A stretch of 64,000 bases of DNA, taken from Thermocaproicibacter sp036260805. GTDB taxonomy: Bacteria; Bacillota; Clostridia; Oscillospirales; Acutalibacteraceae. Under the pieces are notes generated by a model. The model did not search any database. It was not told the origin of the DNA and worked only from the letters and a program-made list of their open reading frames with translations. Where the stretch lies: NCBI GenBank assembly GCA_036260805.1, contig DATALZ010000057.1, forward strand, positions 1-64,000, given 5' to 3'. Numbering within the stretch: position 1 is the first letter of the stretch; every line of letters starts with the position of its first letter. Made by a program: the position numbers and the translations under genes. Positions 26,900 to 34,658 of the stretch are shown one piece after another.

Positions 26900-27307
26900 T
26901 TGGCGAAAAATGAGGGAGAAGGTTCTATGCGCAACGAATTGCTTCAGTTCTTTATCGGAGTAATTCTTCTTGGCGCGGGTCTGTTTATCTTCAGTAGACA
27001 TGTAGTTGTAACTTCCGGCTGGTACATATGGAGCATGTGGGGTATCGGAGTACCCACCGGTCTTACAGTTGTGCCGCTGCTAATCGGCATAATCTGGCTG
27101 TTCATCAATAAAAAGTCAATCCCGGCAAAAGTGATTACCATACTCGGTGCTGTTTTCATATTGGCGACAATTATTATGAGCATCAGCATGTATTTTGTTC
27201 CTACGTCGCTGTATGATTATATCCTTATTCTGGCAATGATTGCGGCAGGCTCCGGTCTGTTGTTGAAAACGTTGTTTAAACCCAAGAATGAGAAGGAGGA
27301 AAAATAA
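26900..27307 (+). CDS. Four-segment membrane protein upstream of PspA, function unknown
   Basis: A 135-aa protein with about four hydrophobic segments: FFIGVILLGAGLFIF, TVVPLLIGIIWLFI, VITILGAVFILATIIM and YILILAMIAAGSGLLL. It ends in a charged KPKNEKEEK tail. A TTG start is used 7 bases after AGGGGGGA; an internal ATG at 26927 after GAGGGAGAAGG is an alternative. It overlaps the pspA start by one base, so it belongs to the PspA operon and probably anchors or senses membrane state for it. I do not recognise a named family. Confidence 0.75.
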   Translation: MAKNEGEGSMRNELLQFFIGVILLGAGLFIFSRHVVVTSGWYIWSMWGIGVPTGLTVVPLLIGIIWLFINKKSIPAKVITILGAVFILATIIMSISMYFVPTSLYDYILILAMIAAGSGLLLKTLFKPKNEKEEK

Positions 27308-27978
27308 TGCCTATTTTTGAAAGACTGAATGACCTCATCAAATCAAACCTCAACGATTTGATTGATAAGGCGGAAAATCCGGAGAAGATGGTTAAGCAAA
27401 TCATCATTGATATGGAAGATCAGCTCCGTAAGGCAACGCAGGGCCTCGGTACTGCTATCGCAAGCCAAAATCAGGTGAAAAAGCAGCTTGAAGTTTCCAA
27501 AGCGCAGTCTGCAACCTGGGCCGACAAAGCCAAGGCATGCCTGGCCGGCGGCAATGAAGAACTGGCGAAGCAGGCTCTTGCCAATAAAGTGAAAGTAGAT
27601 AAACTGGTAGAACAGTACCAGACCATGGCGGACTCAATGGACACGCAGGTTGCCCAGATGCGTTCACAGGTTGAAATGCTCAAGGAAAAACTTGACGAAG
27701 CAAGGTCAAAGCAGTCCATGCTGATTGCAAGGGCGCAGATGGCCGATGCGAAATCAAACATGGCGAAATCACTCGGCAATATGGACAGCGCCGGCGCTTT
27801 TGAGACAATGGATCGTATGGAAAACAAAATTGCGGCAAAAGAAGCGCAGGCGGACGCTTTCGCACAGGTATCGGGTACAATTACCGCAGCAGACGATCCG
27901 TTTGCTAAAATGGACAATGACATCAGCGTCAACGCGGAACTGGAAAAATTAAAGCAGGAAATGGCAGCAGGAAATTAA
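27307..27978 (+). CDS. pspA: PspA/IM30-family membrane-stress protein
   Basis: A 223-aa ESCRT-III-like protein that coats damaged membranes. It opens with the amphipathic family start MPIFERLNDLIKSNLNDLID, followed by AENPEKMVKQIIIDMEDQL, then long Ala/Gln/Lys-rich coiled-coil helices up to about residue 170 and a short acidic C-terminus. It lies between a small membrane protein and a GIDE-like membrane protein with gaps of -1 and 12 bases, forming a three-gene unit. No PspF or PspB/C homologues are adjacent, so regulation differs from the enterobacterial system. Confidence 0.93.
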   Translation: MPIFERLNDLIKSNLNDLIDKAENPEKMVKQIIIDMEDQLRKATQGLGTAIASQNQVKKQLEVSKAQSATWADKAKACLAGGNEELAKQALANKVKVDKLVEQYQTMADSMDTQVAQMRSQVEMLKEKLDEARSKQSMLIARAQMADAKSNMAKSLGNMDSAGAFETMDRMENKIAAKEAQADAFAQVSGTITAADDPFAKMDNDISVNAELEKLKQEMAAGN

Positions 27979-27990
27979 GGGGGACGTTCC

Positions 27991-28779
27991 ATGGGTCGGA
28001 TAGTTATTATAATTCTGCTCATTGTCGGCGGATTGTTTGCCATAGTTTATCTGTGGCCGAAATTCAAAAACAAGAGCACGGAAATTAAATATATGCAGAC
28101 AAAGAAAATCTCCGAGCTGAGAGAAGCATTCAACCAGATGCAGCAAAGCGGACTGGAGCAAAGCTACCGGGAATATGTTGAACTGAAAGGTGCGGCCGTC
28201 TCCGACCAGCCGATTCAGACCCCGTTTTCCAATCAGCCTGCAGTTTACTGCGAATCCAAACTCAGTCAGGTGACCTCGGAACGGGAAAGATACCAGGATT
28301 CCGAGGGAAATTGGCAAGAACGCACAAACCGGCGCGAAAATGTGATATCCGACGAGAAGTCCAGCCAGTACATCTATCTGAAGGATTCCTCCGGTGATGA
28401 AAAGGTAACCATCGAACTGAGTGCGTCCGGCTGCTCGCTGGATATCCAGCAGACGTTCGATCGTTTTGAACCGCGTAACAATCTGTCGAATTACAGCTTC
28501 TTTAACACGTTCTCATTCAGCCCATACGGCTCCGAAACACTTGGATTCCGCATGACGGAGAAGGTAATCAGGCCGAACCAGCAGATGTATATTCTCGGAG
28601 AGGCGTTTCTATCCGGGGATGAAATCCATATTGGAACGCCAACCGACCACGGCAAGCCGTTCATTGTTACAACGAAGTCCGAAGATGATTTGGTAAATGC
28701 AACAGGCAGAAATGCCGTTTTAGCTTTGGCGGGCGGAATTGCGGCAATCGTCGTCGGAGTTTTGATGATTATTTTTTAA
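27991..28779 (+). CDS. GIDE/MUL1-like membrane protein in the PspA operon
   Basis: A 262-aa protein with one membrane segment at each end (IVIIILLIVGGLFAIVYLW; VLALAGGIAAIVVGVLMIIF). The central soluble region resembles the GIDE domain known from the mitochondrial ubiquitin ligase MUL1/MAPL. It shows AVYCESKLSQVTSERE, a Trp-containing variable part, IYLKDSSGDEKVTIEL, and the closing ILGEAFLSGDEIHI plus PFIVTTKSEDDLV ahead of the last helix. There is no RING finger. Bacterial relatives occur with envelope-stress genes. Here the gene is 12 bases after pspA, so it probably works in the same membrane response. Domain call by eye; moderately sure. Confidence 0.7.
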   Translation: MGRIVIIILLIVGGLFAIVYLWPKFKNKSTEIKYMQTKKISELREAFNQMQQSGLEQSYREYVELKGAAVSDQPIQTPFSNQPAVYCESKLSQVTSERERYQDSEGNWQERTNRRENVISDEKSSQYIYLKDSSGDEKVTIELSASGCSLDIQQTFDRFEPRNNLSNYSFFNTFSFSPYGSETLGFRMTEKVIRPNQQMYILGEAFLSGDEIHIGTPTDHGKPFIVTTKSEDDLVNATGRNAVLALAGGIAAIVVGVLMIIF

Positions 28780-28794
28780 TAGGCTGTTACATAC

Positions 28795-28831
28795 AGGGCA
28801 GGGCGCTGAAGTGGCGTTCTGCTCTTTTTTA
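28795..28831 (+). terminator. Terminator of the pspA operon
   Basis: AGGGCAG (28795-28801) pairs with CTGCTCT (28819-28825), one G-T pair, with further GC pairing inside, followed by six T. Confidence 0.65.
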
Positions 28832-28899
28832 TGGTAAAATGACGTTGGCTGAGGGAAACAGAATAACCGCCAAACTTTTGAAATTACCATAGAAATGAG

Positions 28900-29508
28900 A
28901 TGCGCAATATGATAAAAAACATAGTTTTCGATATGGGAAAAGTACTGCTTGCTTTCGAGCCGCAGAAATATTCACATGAAGTGATTCCGAATGCCGATGC
29001 GGCGGAAGCTGTTCTGCATGAGCTCTTTCTTGGCCCGGAATGGACGATGCTCGACGCCGGAACCATTACGGACGAAGAAGCCGTAAAGCGTGTGCAGTCC
29101 AGAATACCGCAGTATGCCGAGTCTGTAAGCCGCGCGATGGAGCATTGGGACGATATGCTCACTCCGCTGCCGGGTATGTCTGAAATTCTCGCTGCGCTGA
29201 AAGAAAAGGGCTATAGGCTCTATGTGCTCTCAAACATGAGCATGCGCTTCCCTGTAATTTTTGAAAACAGAGAGATTTTCCAGTATTTCGACGGATATGT
29301 GTTTTCGTCGGCAGAAAAAATCGTAAAGCCCGATCCTGCAATTTATCGCTGCCTGCTAAACCGTTTCTGCCTGAAAGCGGAAGAATGCCTGTTCATCGAT
29401 GATCTTCCGCGCAACATTGAAGGCGCTGTCGGCGTGGAAATGAGCGGCCATCCGTTTACTGGCGCAGAGGAGCTTCTGGGCTATTTTAAATCGGAAAATA
29501 TTCTGTAA
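28900..29508 (+). CDS. HAD-superfamily hydrolase (subfamily IA, YihX-like)
   Basis: A 202-aa cytoplasmic phosphatase-like protein. Motif I is VFDMGKVLL (nucleophile Asp, but Gly instead of a second Asp, as in YihX-type HADs), motif II VLSNMS, motif III KIVKPDPAIY and motif IV LFIDDLPRNIEGA. The small cap lies between motifs I and II. The start is either the ATG at 28900 or the one at 28909; no strong ribosome site separates them. It stands alone between the pspA and hydrogenase operons. Substrate, likely a sugar phosphate, is unknown. Confidence 0.88.
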   Translation: MRNMIKNIVFDMGKVLLAFEPQKYSHEVIPNADAAEAVLHELFLGPEWTMLDAGTITDEEAVKRVQSRIPQYAESVSRAMEHWDDMLTPLPGMSEILAALKEKGYRLYVLSNMSMRFPVIFENREIFQYFDGYVFSSAEKIVKPDPAIYRCLLNRFCLKAEECLFIDDLPRNIEGAVGVEMSGHPFTGAEELLGYFKSENIL

Positions 29509-29643
29509 AATGGATGATTCAAATAAACTTGGTTCTGTAATGCCGGTAAACAGATAATTCCAGATATAAAATATGATCTCTTTATTTTATAAAGCAGAAC
29601 GTCATTAATGATAAAAAATTTAAGAAATCTATCGCTTTTTTTC

Positions 29644-29690
29644 AATAACGGTATCTGCGGATTTTTTCTGCACGATATCGTTATTTTTCT
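29644..29690 (+). terminator. Stem-loop ahead of the hydrogenase operon
   Basis: AATAACGGTATC (29644-29655) pairs with GATATCGTTATT (29674-29685) with one G-T pair; the loop is 18 bases and a T-rich run follows. It may end transcripts from the HAD gene. Apart from this and the promoter at 29738, I see nothing else in the 307-base gap 29509-29815. Confidence 0.5.
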
Positions 29691-29737
29691 TTGTCTATCT
29701 TTGTGAAAATTACATAACAGCAATATTCCGCAAGAGA

Positions 29738-29766
29738 TTGATAAATTCTTAACGATATAGTAGAAT
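29738..29766 (+). promoter_or_regulatory. Promoter of the hydrogenase operon
   Basis: TTGATA (29738-29743) and TAGAAT (29761-29766) are 17 bases apart, about 43 bases ahead of the first hydrogenase ribosome site. No clear operator palindrome such as a Rex site was found beside it. Confidence 0.6.
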
Positions 29767-29815
29767 AAAAATGTTAACAGAGAATGAGAAAAGAATGACC
29801 GAAAGGAGCAAACCA

Positions 29816-30307
29816 ATGAGCGAACCGTTTGACTGCAAACAGCTGGACGAAATCTTACAGAAGTATGATTACAATCCAGGCAGCATCATTGCTATTTTAC
29901 AGGATACCCAGGAAGTATACCATTATCTTCCACGGTATATTTTTGACTACTATTCGGAGAAATTAGGCATGAGCCGCGCCAAAATTTTCAGCGTCGCAAC
30001 GTTTTATGAAAATTTTTCCCTAAAGCCGAAGGGCAAGTACGTCATTAAGGTGTGCAATGGAACGGCCTGCCATGTTCGCAAATCCATGCCGATTCTGGAG
30101 CAGCTCCGCAAGGACCTGAGCCTTTCCGAAGCAAAAGAGACAACCGACGACCTTCTGTTCACCGTACAGACCGTTTCATGCCTTGGCGCATGCGGACTTG
30201 CCCCGGCTCTTACAATAAACGACAAAGTATATGGGCAGATGACGCCGGAAAAAGCAACGGAACTCGTCAAAGACCTTAAGGAGGGAAACGCCGATGCTGA
30301 AAAGTAG
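29816..30307 (+). CDS. hydC: [FeFe]-hydrogenase subunit HydC (NuoE-like)
   Basis: The small subunit of a trimeric NAD-linked hydrogenase, 163 aa. It is a thioredoxin-like [2Fe-2S] protein; ligands lie in VCNGTACHV and VSCLGACG. The ATG at 29816 is chosen because AAAGGAG is 7 bases upstream; an upstream in-frame ATG lacks this. Its end overlaps hydB by 14 bases. With HydB and HydA it should form an electron-bifurcating complex that couples H2 to NAD(H) and ferredoxin. Assignment by family and gene order is strong. Confidence 0.93.
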   Translation: MSEPFDCKQLDEILQKYDYNPGSIIAILQDTQEVYHYLPRYIFDYYSEKLGMSRAKIFSVATFYENFSLKPKGKYVIKVCNGTACHVRKSMPILEQLRKDLSLSEAKETTDDLLFTVQTVSCLGACGLAPALTINDKVYGQMTPEKATELVKDLKEGNADAEK

Positions 30308-32168
30308 AGAAGCCCTTCAAAAGGCAAGAGAAAAATATACAAAGCTCCTTGATTCGCAGAAAAAGAAGATTCTCGTATGCGCCGGCACTGCCTGCGTTGC
30401 GGGCGGCTCCCTCGAAATTTACGACGAGCTCGTAAGGCTGGCGAAAGAAAAGAACATCCCCGTTACGATTGATCTGGAGCATGAAAACGGCGAAGGGAAT
30501 GTCGGTATTAAGAAAAGCGGATGCCACGGTTTCTGTGAAATGGGCCCCCTGGTTCGCGTGGAACCAAAGGGCTATTTGTATGTTAAGGTGAAACCGTCCG
30601 ACTGCGAAGAAATCCTCGAAACCAGCATTGTGAACAACAAATGCGTGGAACGCCTCGTTTACCATAAAAACGGCGAAATACATAAGCATCAGGAATCCAT
30701 CCCGTTTTACAAGCTACAGAACCGCGTCGTTCTGGAAAACTGCGGACGTCTGGACGCAACATCCATTGCGGAATACCTTGCAATGGGCGGCTATTCCGCT
30801 CTGGAACAGGCCCTTTTCGAGATGACCCCGGACGACGTGCTGCACGAAGTGGAAATCTCGAACCTGCGCGGACGCGGCGGCGGCGGATTCCCGACCGCGC
30901 GCAAATGGTCTCAGGTAAAACGCCAGAAATGCGATAAAAAATACATTGTCTGCAACGGCGACGAGGGCGACCCTGGCGCGTTCATGGACCGCAGCGTCAT
31001 GGAGAGCGACCCCCACAGGATGCTTGAGGGCATGATTCTCGCGGCTTACGCATGCGGCTCGGACGAAGGCTACATCTATGTGCGTGCGGAATACCCGCTT
31101 GCGGTAAAACGCCTTGGCATTGCGATTGATCAGGCGAGGGAGCATGGCATCCTCGGCGAGAATATTCTCGGCACGGATTTCAGCTTCGATATTAGAATCT
31201 GCCGCGGCGCAGGCGCTTTCGTCTGCGGCGAAGGCAGCGCACTGACCGCTTCCATTGAGGGAAACCGCGGCATGCCGCGAGTAAAGCCGCCCCGTACGGT
31301 TGAGCAGGGCCTTTACGGCAAACCGACCGTTCTCAACAACGTGGAAACTTACGCCAACGTGGCGGGAATCATCCTGAACGGCGGCCAGTGGTTCCGTTCC
31401 ATCGGGCCCGAAAACAGCCCCGGAACAAAAGTATTCGCCCTGACCGGAAACATCAAGAACACCGGCCTGATAGAAGTGCCGATGGGCACGACTCTGCGCG
31501 AGGTCATTTACGACATCGGCGGCGGAATGCGCGGCGACGCGGAGTTCAAGGCGGTGCAGATCGGCGGCCCGTCCGGCGGATGCCTTACCAAAGAGCACCT
31601 CGACCTTCCGCTGGATTTCGACAGCCTGAAAAAAGTCGGCGCCATGATCGGTTCCGGCGGTCTTGTTGTTATGGACGAGAACACCTGCATGGTGGAAGTC
31701 GCCCGTTTCTTCATGAGCTTTACACAGAACGAGTCCTGCGGCAAATGCGTTCCCTGCCGCGAGGGCACGAAGCGTATGCTCGAAATTCTGGAGCGTATTA
31801 CAGCCGGAAACGGCAAGCCGGGCGATATCGATATGCTCAAGGAGCTCTCGGAGACAATCTCCGCCACAGCTCTGTGCGGGCTTGGCAAGACGGCGGCTTC
31901 TCCCGTCATGAGCACGCTGAAATATTTCCGCGATGAGTACGAAGCGCATATCAACGAGAAGCGCTGCCCGACCAAGACCTGCCAGAAACTGCGCAGAATC
32001 TACATTGACCCCGCCGTCTGCAAGGGCTGTTCAAAGTGCGCCCGCGGATGCCCGGTCGGCGCAATCACCGGAAAAATCAAGGAACCGTTTGTAATCGACA
32101 GCGAAAAATGCATCAAGTGCGGAGCGTGCCTGACTGCCTGCGCGTTCAAAGCAGTAAAGGAGGATTAA
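30294..32168 (+). CDS. hydB: [FeFe]-hydrogenase subunit HydB (NuoF-like, NADH/FMN)
   Basis: A 624-aa flavoprotein. Domains in order are an N-terminal thioredoxin-like [2Fe-2S] part (VCAGTACVAGGS, KSGCHGFCEMGP), the NuoF core with the FMN/NADH loops RGRGGGGFPTARKW and CNGDEGDPGAFMDRS, the SLBB region, and the [4Fe-4S] site ESCGKCVPCREGTKRM. A C-terminal ferredoxin-like domain has two cluster motifs (CKGCSKCARGCPVG, CIKCGACLTACAF). The overlap with hydC and the 4-base gap to hydA indicate one operon. It is the site where NAD(H) exchanges electrons and where bifurcation is thought to occur. Confidence 0.95.
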   Translation: MLKSREALQKAREKYTKLLDSQKKKILVCAGTACVAGGSLEIYDELVRLAKEKNIPVTIDLEHENGEGNVGIKKSGCHGFCEMGPLVRVEPKGYLYVKVKPSDCEEILETSIVNNKCVERLVYHKNGEIHKHQESIPFYKLQNRVVLENCGRLDATSIAEYLAMGGYSALEQALFEMTPDDVLHEVEISNLRGRGGGGFPTARKWSQVKRQKCDKKYIVCNGDEGDPGAFMDRSVMESDPHRMLEGMILAAYACGSDEGYIYVRAEYPLAVKRLGIAIDQAREHGILGENILGTDFSFDIRICRGAGAFVCGEGSALTASIEGNRGMPRVKPPRTVEQGLYGKPTVLNNVETYANVAGIILNGGQWFRSIGPENSPGTKVFALTGNIKNTGLIEVPMGTTLREVIYDIGGGMRGDAEFKAVQIGGPSGGCLTKEHLDLPLDFDSLKKVGAMIGSGGLVVMDENTCMVEVARFFMSFTQNESCGKCVPCREGTKRMLEILERITAGNGKPGDIDMLKELSETISATALCGLGKTAASPVMSTLKYFRDEYEAHINEKRCPTKTCQKLRRIYIDPAVCKGCSKCARGCPVGAITGKIKEPFVIDSEKCIKCGACLTACAFKAVKED

Positions 32169-32172
32169 TTCA

Positions 32173-33855
32173 ATGAGCGGCGAATTTATGATGATTGACG
32201 ATATCCCCGTACAAATCAACGGTGAAAAGAACATCCTCAGCCTGATTCGCAAGGCGGGAATCGACCTTCCGACCTTCTGCTATCATTCTGAACTTTCCGT
32301 GTATGGCGCGTGCCGCATGTGCATGGTTGAAGATAAAAGCGGACATATGCAGGCTGCCTGCTCCACGCCGCCGAAAGCGGGCATGGAGATTTACACCAGC
32401 ACACCGAAGCTGAGAAGATACCGCAAGATGATTCTGGAGCTTCTGCTCTCAAACCACTGCCGCGACTGCACCACCTGCAGCAAGAACGGCGAATGCAAGC
32501 TGCAGGAGCTGGCGCAGCGCTTCGGAATCAACCGCGTGCGGTTTGAGAATACGGCGAGCACCCCGAGGTTGGACGCTTCGTCCCTGTGCATTGAGCGCGA
32601 CGCAAGCAAGTGCATCCTCTGCGGCGACTGCGTGCGTATGTGCAGCGAAGTCCAGAACGTGGGCGCAATTGACTTTATGTACCGCGGCTCCAAAATGACC
32701 GTCGGCACCACGTTCAACGTTCCGATTGCCGAGACAAAGTGCGTCGGATGCGGCCAGTGCGCGGCTGCCTGCCCCACGGGCGCAATCGTCATCAAGAACG
32801 ATACCGACAAGGTTTGGCAGGTGCTGCATGACCCGAAGATTCAGGTTATCGTGCAGATCGCTCCGGCTGTCCGCGTGGGCATCGGCAGCAAGCTCGGCCA
32901 GAAAGACGGCGAAAACCTCATGGGCAAAATCGTAGCCGCACTCAAACGCCTTGGCGTCGACGAAGTGTTCGACACCGCAACCGGCGCAGACCTGACGGTC
33001 ATGGAAGAGGCGAACGAATTCACGAGCCGCCTTGAAACCGGCGAAAAGCTGCCTCTCTTCACATCCTGCTGCCCGGCGTGGATTCAGTATGCCGAAAAGA
33101 ATCATCCGGAACTGCTGCCTAACATATCCACCTGCCGTTCCCCGATGGAGATGTTCGGCTCCGTGCTGAAAGAGAAATACAAGGATTCCGACCGCCGTGT
33201 CGTCGTCATTGCGGTCATGCCCTGCACGGCGAAGAAATACGAAGCCGCGAGGGATGAATTCCAGGAAAACGGCGTGCCTTACGTCGATTACGTTATCACC
33301 ACGCAGGAACTCATTGAGATGATCCGCGAAGCAGGAATCGTCTTCACCGAGCTTGAACCCGAAGCCATCGATACACCGTTTGCCACCCAGAGCGGTGCGG
33401 GCGTTATCTTCGGCGTGACCGGCGGCGTAACCGAAGCGGTTATCCGCAGGCTTTCCGACAAATCCGTGACCGCACTGCGCGCGCTTGCGTTCGACGGTGT
33501 CCGCGGGTTAAATGGTGTAAAGGAAAAGGCCGTTACAATTGATGGCCATGAATTGAAAATCGCTGTTGTCAGCGGACTGAGCAACGCCGAGAACCTGATT
33601 CAGAAGATGAAGAGCGGCGAAGCGCACTACGATTTTGTAGAAGTCATGGCCTGCCCCGGCGGATGCATCAACGGCGCGGGACAGCCGGTCGGCGACCTGC
33701 ATACGAAGGAAAAGCGCAGCGAAGGACTGTACGCGGCAGACAAAATGTGCAGCGTAAAGCGTTCCGAGGAGAACCCGGTTATCACATCGCTGTATGCCGG
33801 GCTGCTCAAGGGCAAGGCGCACAAGCTTCTTCATGTGAAATATACCGAGAAATAA
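32173..33855 (+). CDS. hydA: [FeFe]-hydrogenase catalytic subunit HydA
   Basis: Catalytic subunit, 560 aa, M3 architecture. It has an N-terminal [2Fe-2S] (Cys36, 47, 50, 63), a His-Cys3 [4Fe-4S] (His95, Cys96/99/102 or 108 region), two ferredoxin clusters (CILCGDCVRMC; CVGCGQCAAAC) and the H-cluster domain. H-cluster motifs are TSCCPAW near residue 297, MPCTAKKYE near 349 and MACPGGCINGAG near 495. P1 has Ala where most enzymes have Gly and P3 reads GAG instead of GGG. There is no C-terminal extra [2Fe-2S] as in Thermotoga HydA. Its maturases are not in this window. Confidence 0.95.
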   Translation: MSGEFMMIDDIPVQINGEKNILSLIRKAGIDLPTFCYHSELSVYGACRMCMVEDKSGHMQAACSTPPKAGMEIYTSTPKLRRYRKMILELLLSNHCRDCTTCSKNGECKLQELAQRFGINRVRFENTASTPRLDASSLCIERDASKCILCGDCVRMCSEVQNVGAIDFMYRGSKMTVGTTFNVPIAETKCVGCGQCAAACPTGAIVIKNDTDKVWQVLHDPKIQVIVQIAPAVRVGIGSKLGQKDGENLMGKIVAALKRLGVDEVFDTATGADLTVMEEANEFTSRLETGEKLPLFTSCCPAWIQYAEKNHPELLPNISTCRSPMEMFGSVLKEKYKDSDRRVVVIAVMPCTAKKYEAARDEFQENGVPYVDYVITTQELIEMIREAGIVFTELEPEAIDTPFATQSGAGVIFGVTGGVTEAVIRRLSDKSVTALRALAFDGVRGLNGVKEKAVTIDGHELKIAVVSGLSNAENLIQKMKSGEAHYDFVEVMACPGGCINGAGQPVGDLHTKEKRSEGLYAADKMCSVKRSEENPVITSLYAGLLKGKAHKLLHVKYTEK

Positions 33856-33878
33856 TTTACCGGCAGAATATCATTCGG

Positions 33879-33909
33879 CAGGCAGCTCGAAAGGGCTGTC
33901 TGTTTTTTT
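33879..33909 (+). terminator. Terminator of the hydrogenase operon
   Basis: AGGCAGCTC pairs with GGGCTGTCT around a GAAA loop, with two G-T pairs, followed by seven T. Confidence 0.8.
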
Positions 33910-34010
33910 GCTGTATTTTCAGGCTTATATTTGTGCCGCAGAATTGAGGTTGGTTTATTGTTTTGGTTCTTCTTTATTTATTGGTGGAAAGAAAATCTGC
34001 TTTACACTTG

Positions 34011-34204
34011 CCTTCCCCGTCTAGGGGAAGGTGGCACCGCAGTGCCGGATGAGGGGCGGACTTAGCCGACAAAAGAGTTGCCTCTGTATTTTTGCACTCA
34101 GGCCGTGCAGGCCCGTCCTTTCTGTCTTGAAAGAAAGGACGTAAAGTTCGCACAGGGGGAATTTCCAACTCCCGACGAGACAGGTATTTAGAAAATTCCC
34201 CCTG
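34011..34204 (-). repeat. Structured repeat, copy A (minus orientation)
   Basis: Read on the minus strand, this unit has stem P1 CAGGGGGAATTT/AAATTCCCCCTG (34204-34193 with 34164-34153). Its loop contains CGTCGGGAGTT. The linker ACTTTA leads to stem P2 CGTCCTTTCT/AGAAAGGACG (34141-34132 with 34123-34114). Next come GGCC, stem P3 TGCAC/GTGCA around GGCCTGA, and then about 45 bases. It closes with two hairpins, GGCAC/GTGCC and CCTTCCCC/GGGGAAGG (34011-34046). Copy B at 34404 has the same plan in the opposite direction. The terminal part resembles intergenic repeats I recall as common in gut Clostridia. Function unknown. Confidence 0.65.
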
Positions 34205-34403
34205 CACCCCCGAGTATTCCCAGCAACCCAATTTCGCTCAATTGGCTTTGCAATCTTCCTTGGCGTTTTACAAAGAATGGCTTTCTGCTTCAAGTATTGT
34301 CTTCTGAAAGATATTCTCAGTTACTGAATAAGGGACTTTAATACGTCCATGAAAAACAGAATGCCGATCGGTCGCTGGCAGGGGAATGGGGAGTCCTGAG
34401 GGT

Positions 34404-34604
34404 GCCGGGGGATTTTGTAGAACGTTCTCGCCGGGAGTTCCAAATCCCCCGGCTCGGACTTTACATACTTTCGGCCGAAACCGAAAGTATGAGCCTGTCC
34501 GGCTTGAGGACATCGAATCGAATTGCAGAGCCATAATTCTGAGTAATACAGCAAAAATAAAGAAATTATAAAGATTTCGGCGAGGTTTCCCTCTTGAGGG
34601 AAAC
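34404..34604 (+). repeat. Structured repeat, copy B (plus orientation)
   Basis: Same plan as copy A. P1 is GCCGGGGGATTT/AAATCCCCCGGC (34404-34415, 34442-34453), with CGCCGGGAGTT in its loop. Linker ACTTTA follows, then P2 CATACTTTCGG/CCGAAAGTATG (34464-34474, 34481-34491), P3 TGTCC/GGACA around GGCTTGA (34496-34512), and a final hairpin GTTTCCCTC/GAGGGAAAC (34585-34604). Stem bases differ from copy A on both sides while loops and linkers stay alike. The unit ends about 55 bases before the helicase gene start. The 200 bases between copies A and B show nothing else I recognise. Confidence 0.65.
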
Positions 34605-34658
34605 TTTTGGCGCTGTTTGCGGGTTATATGGAAGATACTTTTGAAAGGACGTGAAAAC

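Noticed and set aside
29481..29816. 111-codon minus-strand frame between the HAD and hydrogenase genes
   Set aside because: It runs through a promoter and a hairpin, is AT-driven in composition and has no ribosome site.
30714..31949. 411-codon minus-strand frame opposite hydB
   Set aside because: Shadow of a highly conserved gene, with low-complexity Ala/His-rich sequence and no ribosome site.
33974..34231. Minus-strand frame of 85 codons through structured repeat copy A, and a similar plus-strand frame at 34386-34571 in copy B
   Set aside because: The two translations look alike (both contain PPxRTL followed by a charged stretch) only because they cross the same repeat; neither has a good start, and the stem structure explains the similarity better.
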